Source: SIAJ01 sp036266155
GTDB lineage: Bacteria > Planctomycetota > Planctomycetia > Gemmatales > Gemmataceae
Reading direction: 5' to 3'
Length of the DNA stretch: 8,712 bases
Assembly: GCA_036266155.1 (NCBI GenBank)
Contig: DATANR010000387.1
Span: 1 to 8,712 of the forward strand
Shown: in pieces, positions 6,960-8,712 of the stretch
How positions within the stretch are numbered: the first letter of the stretch is position 1
Layout: each line of letters begins with the position of its first letter
Notes under the pieces: model-generated
What the model saw: only the letters and a program-made list of their open reading frames with translations
Told to the model about the DNA's origin: nothing
Database searches by the model: none
Translations under genes and position numbers: made by a program

Positions 6960-8477
6960 CTAGCGTTCCAACTCCATCAAACCGCCATTGTCGCGCTTGT
7001 AGAGCGGCAAATGGCGGTAATAGACCTCCAGAGTCAACAGCGCCAGGCATGTCGTCCCGAGCCGGCCGCAGTTGGTGCCGATGAAGCCTTGGTCCTTCAT
7101 CCAACTACCACGCAGATCATCCGCGCCCGCTTTTTCTTGCAGGTCAACGAGCAGGTCGCGCATTTTCGGGTTCCAGAACTTGTGCCAGTCTGGACCCTCG
7201 TAAAAATGAACAACCTGAGTCGCGTAATAGTAGTAGTACATGTCGAAATACCCCTTCTGCGGGGGGAACTGCTTGATGAAGTCGACGCCACGACCGTAAG
7301 CCGGGTGCCGTGGATTCATCTCGCCCATGTAGTACCGGCTCAGCAGGCCGACCGGCGTCAGCGTCTGCGAGGCTCCCTTCTCGCGGTAGCCGTACTTCGA
7401 GCCGCTGTCCGTCGACACGCTTTCCAGGAACTTGTTGGCTTCCTTGTAAACCTTGTCCTTCTCGAACCGAATGTCGGCGAGCCTGGCCGAGGCCAGGGCC
7501 TGGATCTGCCAGCCGACGATGGAGGTGTCGCCTTCGCTCGGGGCAGGGCCGGTGTAGCCCCACGAGCCGTTGCGGCCCTGGGCGTTGACGATGTACATGA
7601 CCGCCTGCGTCGCCTTGGCCTTGACCATCGGGTCCTTGGTCATGCCGGCACATTCGCAGAGCGCGACCGTGGCGATGGCGTGCGCGTACATGTTGTTCGT
7701 GCCATTGAAGGCGCCGCCGGAGCCGAGCTTGCTCGTCAACCAGAGCAGGCCTTTTTCCACGGTCTTTTGGTATTTCTCGCCGAACTTGTGTGTCTCGCCG
7801 GCCGCGAGGAACGGCAGCAAGGCCATACCCGTCGCGGCAATCTTGTCTTTGCTGTTGCCGTCGAACTCCCAGGAGCCGTCCTTGAGCTGCTTGCGTGCGA
7901 GCCATGCGAGGCCGCGGCCGACAGCCGCCTCGGATTCCTTGGTGCCGCCGCCGGATTTCAAAAGAGCGTTCTTTGTGGCCGGCCCGCGGCCGCGCAGGCC
8001 GGGGGCCATGAACGATCCTGTGCCGCCCGGGCCTTGAACTTGGCCAGGGTCCGATGACAACGGCGAATTCACGCCGCTCTCAAATCCCGTTAGGCCGGGC
8101 GCCATCGTGTTCGGCGCGATGTCATCGGGCTGGTTTTCAAGGCCGGGCGGGTCTTCCGCCATTTGTGCGGTAACGTTGACCTCTGCTTCGCGCTTCGCTT
8201 CTGCAACCGGGTCAAGGTTGGGGTCGAAACCGACCTCTTCTGGAATCAGGTTCGCCGTAACCTCGGTCGGGTCCTCGACCGTAACCGAGACGAGGTCCAT
8301 CGGCTTCGCGTCGACTTCTTTTGTTGCCGAGAACACGAGTAAGAAGAAGCCGATGATGGCGACGTGCAGCGCGCCGCTGACAACCCAAGCGGGAAGATGG
8401 CGGTTCAAGACGCGTGACGATGTTTCTTCATCCGCGACTTCAACGCGGCGAATGACGGAATCCGGCTTCGCTAACAT
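6960..8477 (-). CDS. Membrane-anchored prenyltransferase/squalene-cyclase-like toroid protein
   Basis: The product is 505 residues from ATG 8477. A TTG at 8537 would add 20 residues, but GAGGGAG lies six bases before the ATG and decides the start. A basic N-terminus (residues 9-26) precedes one transmembrane helix, ~30-50, giving N-in topology with the rest in the periplasm. Residues 55-175 are an acidic, Pro/Gly-rich linker. Residues 180-490 carry alpha-alpha toroid repeats: KDGSWEFDG (199-207) and GRNGSWGYTG (301-310) resemble QW motifs of terpene cyclases, alongside helices such as GLLWLTSKLGSGGAFNG (243-259). A five-Tyr run lies at 414-418 (DMYYYYYATQ). I see no DxDD catalytic motif, so cyclase activity is unlikely; a binding or scaffold role is possible. 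Such proteins are frequent in planctomycetes and, as far as I know, lack an assigned function. The helix has a TonB-like S34-x3-H38. No exbB or exbD gene is visible within the window. Confidence 0.88.
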   Translation of the reverse strand: MLAKPDSVIRRVEVADEETSSRVLNRHLPAWVVSGALHVAIIGFFLLVFSATKEVDAKPMDLVSVTVEDPTEVTANLIPEEVGFDPNLDPVAEAKREAEVNVTAQMAEDPPGLENQPDDIAPNTMAPGLTGFESGVNSPLSSDPGQVQGPGGTGSFMAPGLRGRGPATKNALLKSGGGTKESEAAVGRGLAWLARKQLKDGSWEFDGNSKDKIAATGMALLPFLAAGETHKFGEKYQKTVEKGLLWLTSKLGSGGAFNGTNNMYAHAIATVALCECAGMTKDPMVKAKATQAVMYIVNAQGRNGSWGYTGPAPSEGDTSIVGWQIQALASARLADIRFEKDKVYKEANKFLESVSTDSGSKYGYREKGASQTLTPVGLLSRYYMGEMNPRHPAYGRGVDFIKQFPPQKGYFDMYYYYYATQVVHFYEGPDWHKFWNPKMRDLLVDLQEKAGADDLRGSWMKDQGFIGTNCGRLGTTCLALLTLEVYYRHLPLYKRDNGGLMELER

Positions 8478-8483
8478 GGCATG

Positions 8484-8490
8484 CTCCCTC
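8484..8490 (-). promoter_or_regulatory. Strong ribosome binding site of the toroid gene
   Basis: GAGGGAG on the minus strand ends six bases before ATG 8477. It is the best Shine-Dalgarno match seen near any start in this window and argues against the upstream TTG at 8537. Confidence 0.75.
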
Positions 8491-8712
8491 GAAAAGAGGA
8501 CTGGGGATCGGCGCGCGACGGGGCTCCCGCGCTTCAAATCAAGCGCGCAGCGAGTTCGTCGAGCATTACGCCAACGGAGCGGCGGAGGACCAGAATGGAA
8601 TGGGCTTACGGTCCACCGCCGGGGTCAACCGTTCGGACGCAACCGCGCGGCAGAGAGTTCCCAGGAGTGGTCAGGAAATGGCCGACAATTTTAGAGAAGG
8701 CGAGCGGAGCGG
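8491..8712. other. Upstream region of the toroid gene with a 5'-leader hairpin
   Basis: A perfect 7-bp hairpin, CGCGCTT/AAGCGCG with a 6-nt loop, lies at 8528-8547, about 50 nt before the toroid start, in its likely 5' untranslated region. I found no convincing promoter pair. Minus-strand TTGACC at 8628-8623 has no matching -10. On the plus strand an ATG at 8678 opens a frame to the window edge (separate entry). Confidence 0.45.
8678..8712 (+). CDS. Possible first codons of a divergent gene at the window edge
   Basis: ATG 8678 begins MADNFREGERS and stays open to base 8712. AGGAG at 8663-8667 lies 10 bases upstream, a loose but possible ribosome site. Eleven codons are too few to identify a product or to exclude chance, and the frame could close just outside the window. 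If real, it would be transcribed away from the toroid gene, with both promoters within about 200 bp. Confidence 0.2.
   Translation, partial: MADNFREGERS

Noticed and set aside
5603..7084. 493-codon plus-strand frame overlapping the beta-propeller gene and running past its stop
   Set aside because: It is the +1-type shadow of the beta-propeller gene, low in hydrophobic pattern and Arg/Gly-rich. It also reads through the palindromic repeat.
6945..8057. 370-codon plus-strand frame antisense to the toroid gene
   Set aside because: It is a shadow. The minus-strand frame has a strong ribosome site, a transmembrane helix and QW-like repeats.
8478..8537. Longer toroid protein starting at TTG 8537
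   Set aside because: The TTG start lies in the loop of the 8528-8547 hairpin with no ribosome site, while ATG 8477 has GAGGGAG at ideal spacing.

Overview
The window looks like chromosomal DNA from a planctomycete, most likely of the Pirellulales/Rhodopirellula type. The evidence is two protein classes typical of that phylum: a secreted PQQ-like beta-propeller opening with a WPQFRGP signature and carrying an inserted EF-hand, and a membrane-anchored squalene-cyclase-like toroid protein. High GC and mostly poor Shine-Dalgarno sites also fit. The assignment is inferred from protein families; there is no rRNA or other phylogenetic marker here.

Left half (1-4410, all minus strand): a three-gene piece of a surface-polysaccharide cluster. 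In transcription order it reads a WbpA-type UDP-GlcNAc 6-dehydrogenase (4410-3031), a GT4 cytoplasmic glycosyltransferase (2831-1479), and a polytopic GT-C/GT39-like membrane glycosyltransferase that runs off the left edge (1407-1). The dehydrogenase would supply a uronic-acid nucleotide sugar and the glycosyltransferases would use sugars of this kind. The membrane glycosyltransferase has visibly lower GC than its neighbours, and the shift begins inside the 3' end of the GT4 gene.

Middle (4411-5441): about 1 kb without a convincing gene between the divergent dehydrogenase and beta-propeller genes. Its dehydrogenase-proximal part holds a minus-strand promoter-like pair, about 165 nt able to fold, and then a GC hairpin followed by a T-run, all upstream of the dehydrogenase start. 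This is a candidate attenuated leader or small RNA. The other part holds several small inverted repeats and no recognisable gene.

Right half (5442-8712): the plus-strand beta-propeller gene (5442-6884) converges on the minus-strand toroid gene (8477-6960). The 75-nt gap between them is almost wholly filled by a pair of inverted, individually palindromic repeat units. These differ at two positions in a way that preserves each unit's own hairpin. Upstream of the toroid gene is a 235-nt spacer that may hold the start of a divergent gene at the window edge.

The strongest candidates for new biology are the leader/small-RNA module before the polysaccharide cluster, the twin-palindrome element, and a TonB-like S-x3-H transmembrane helix on the toroid protein.
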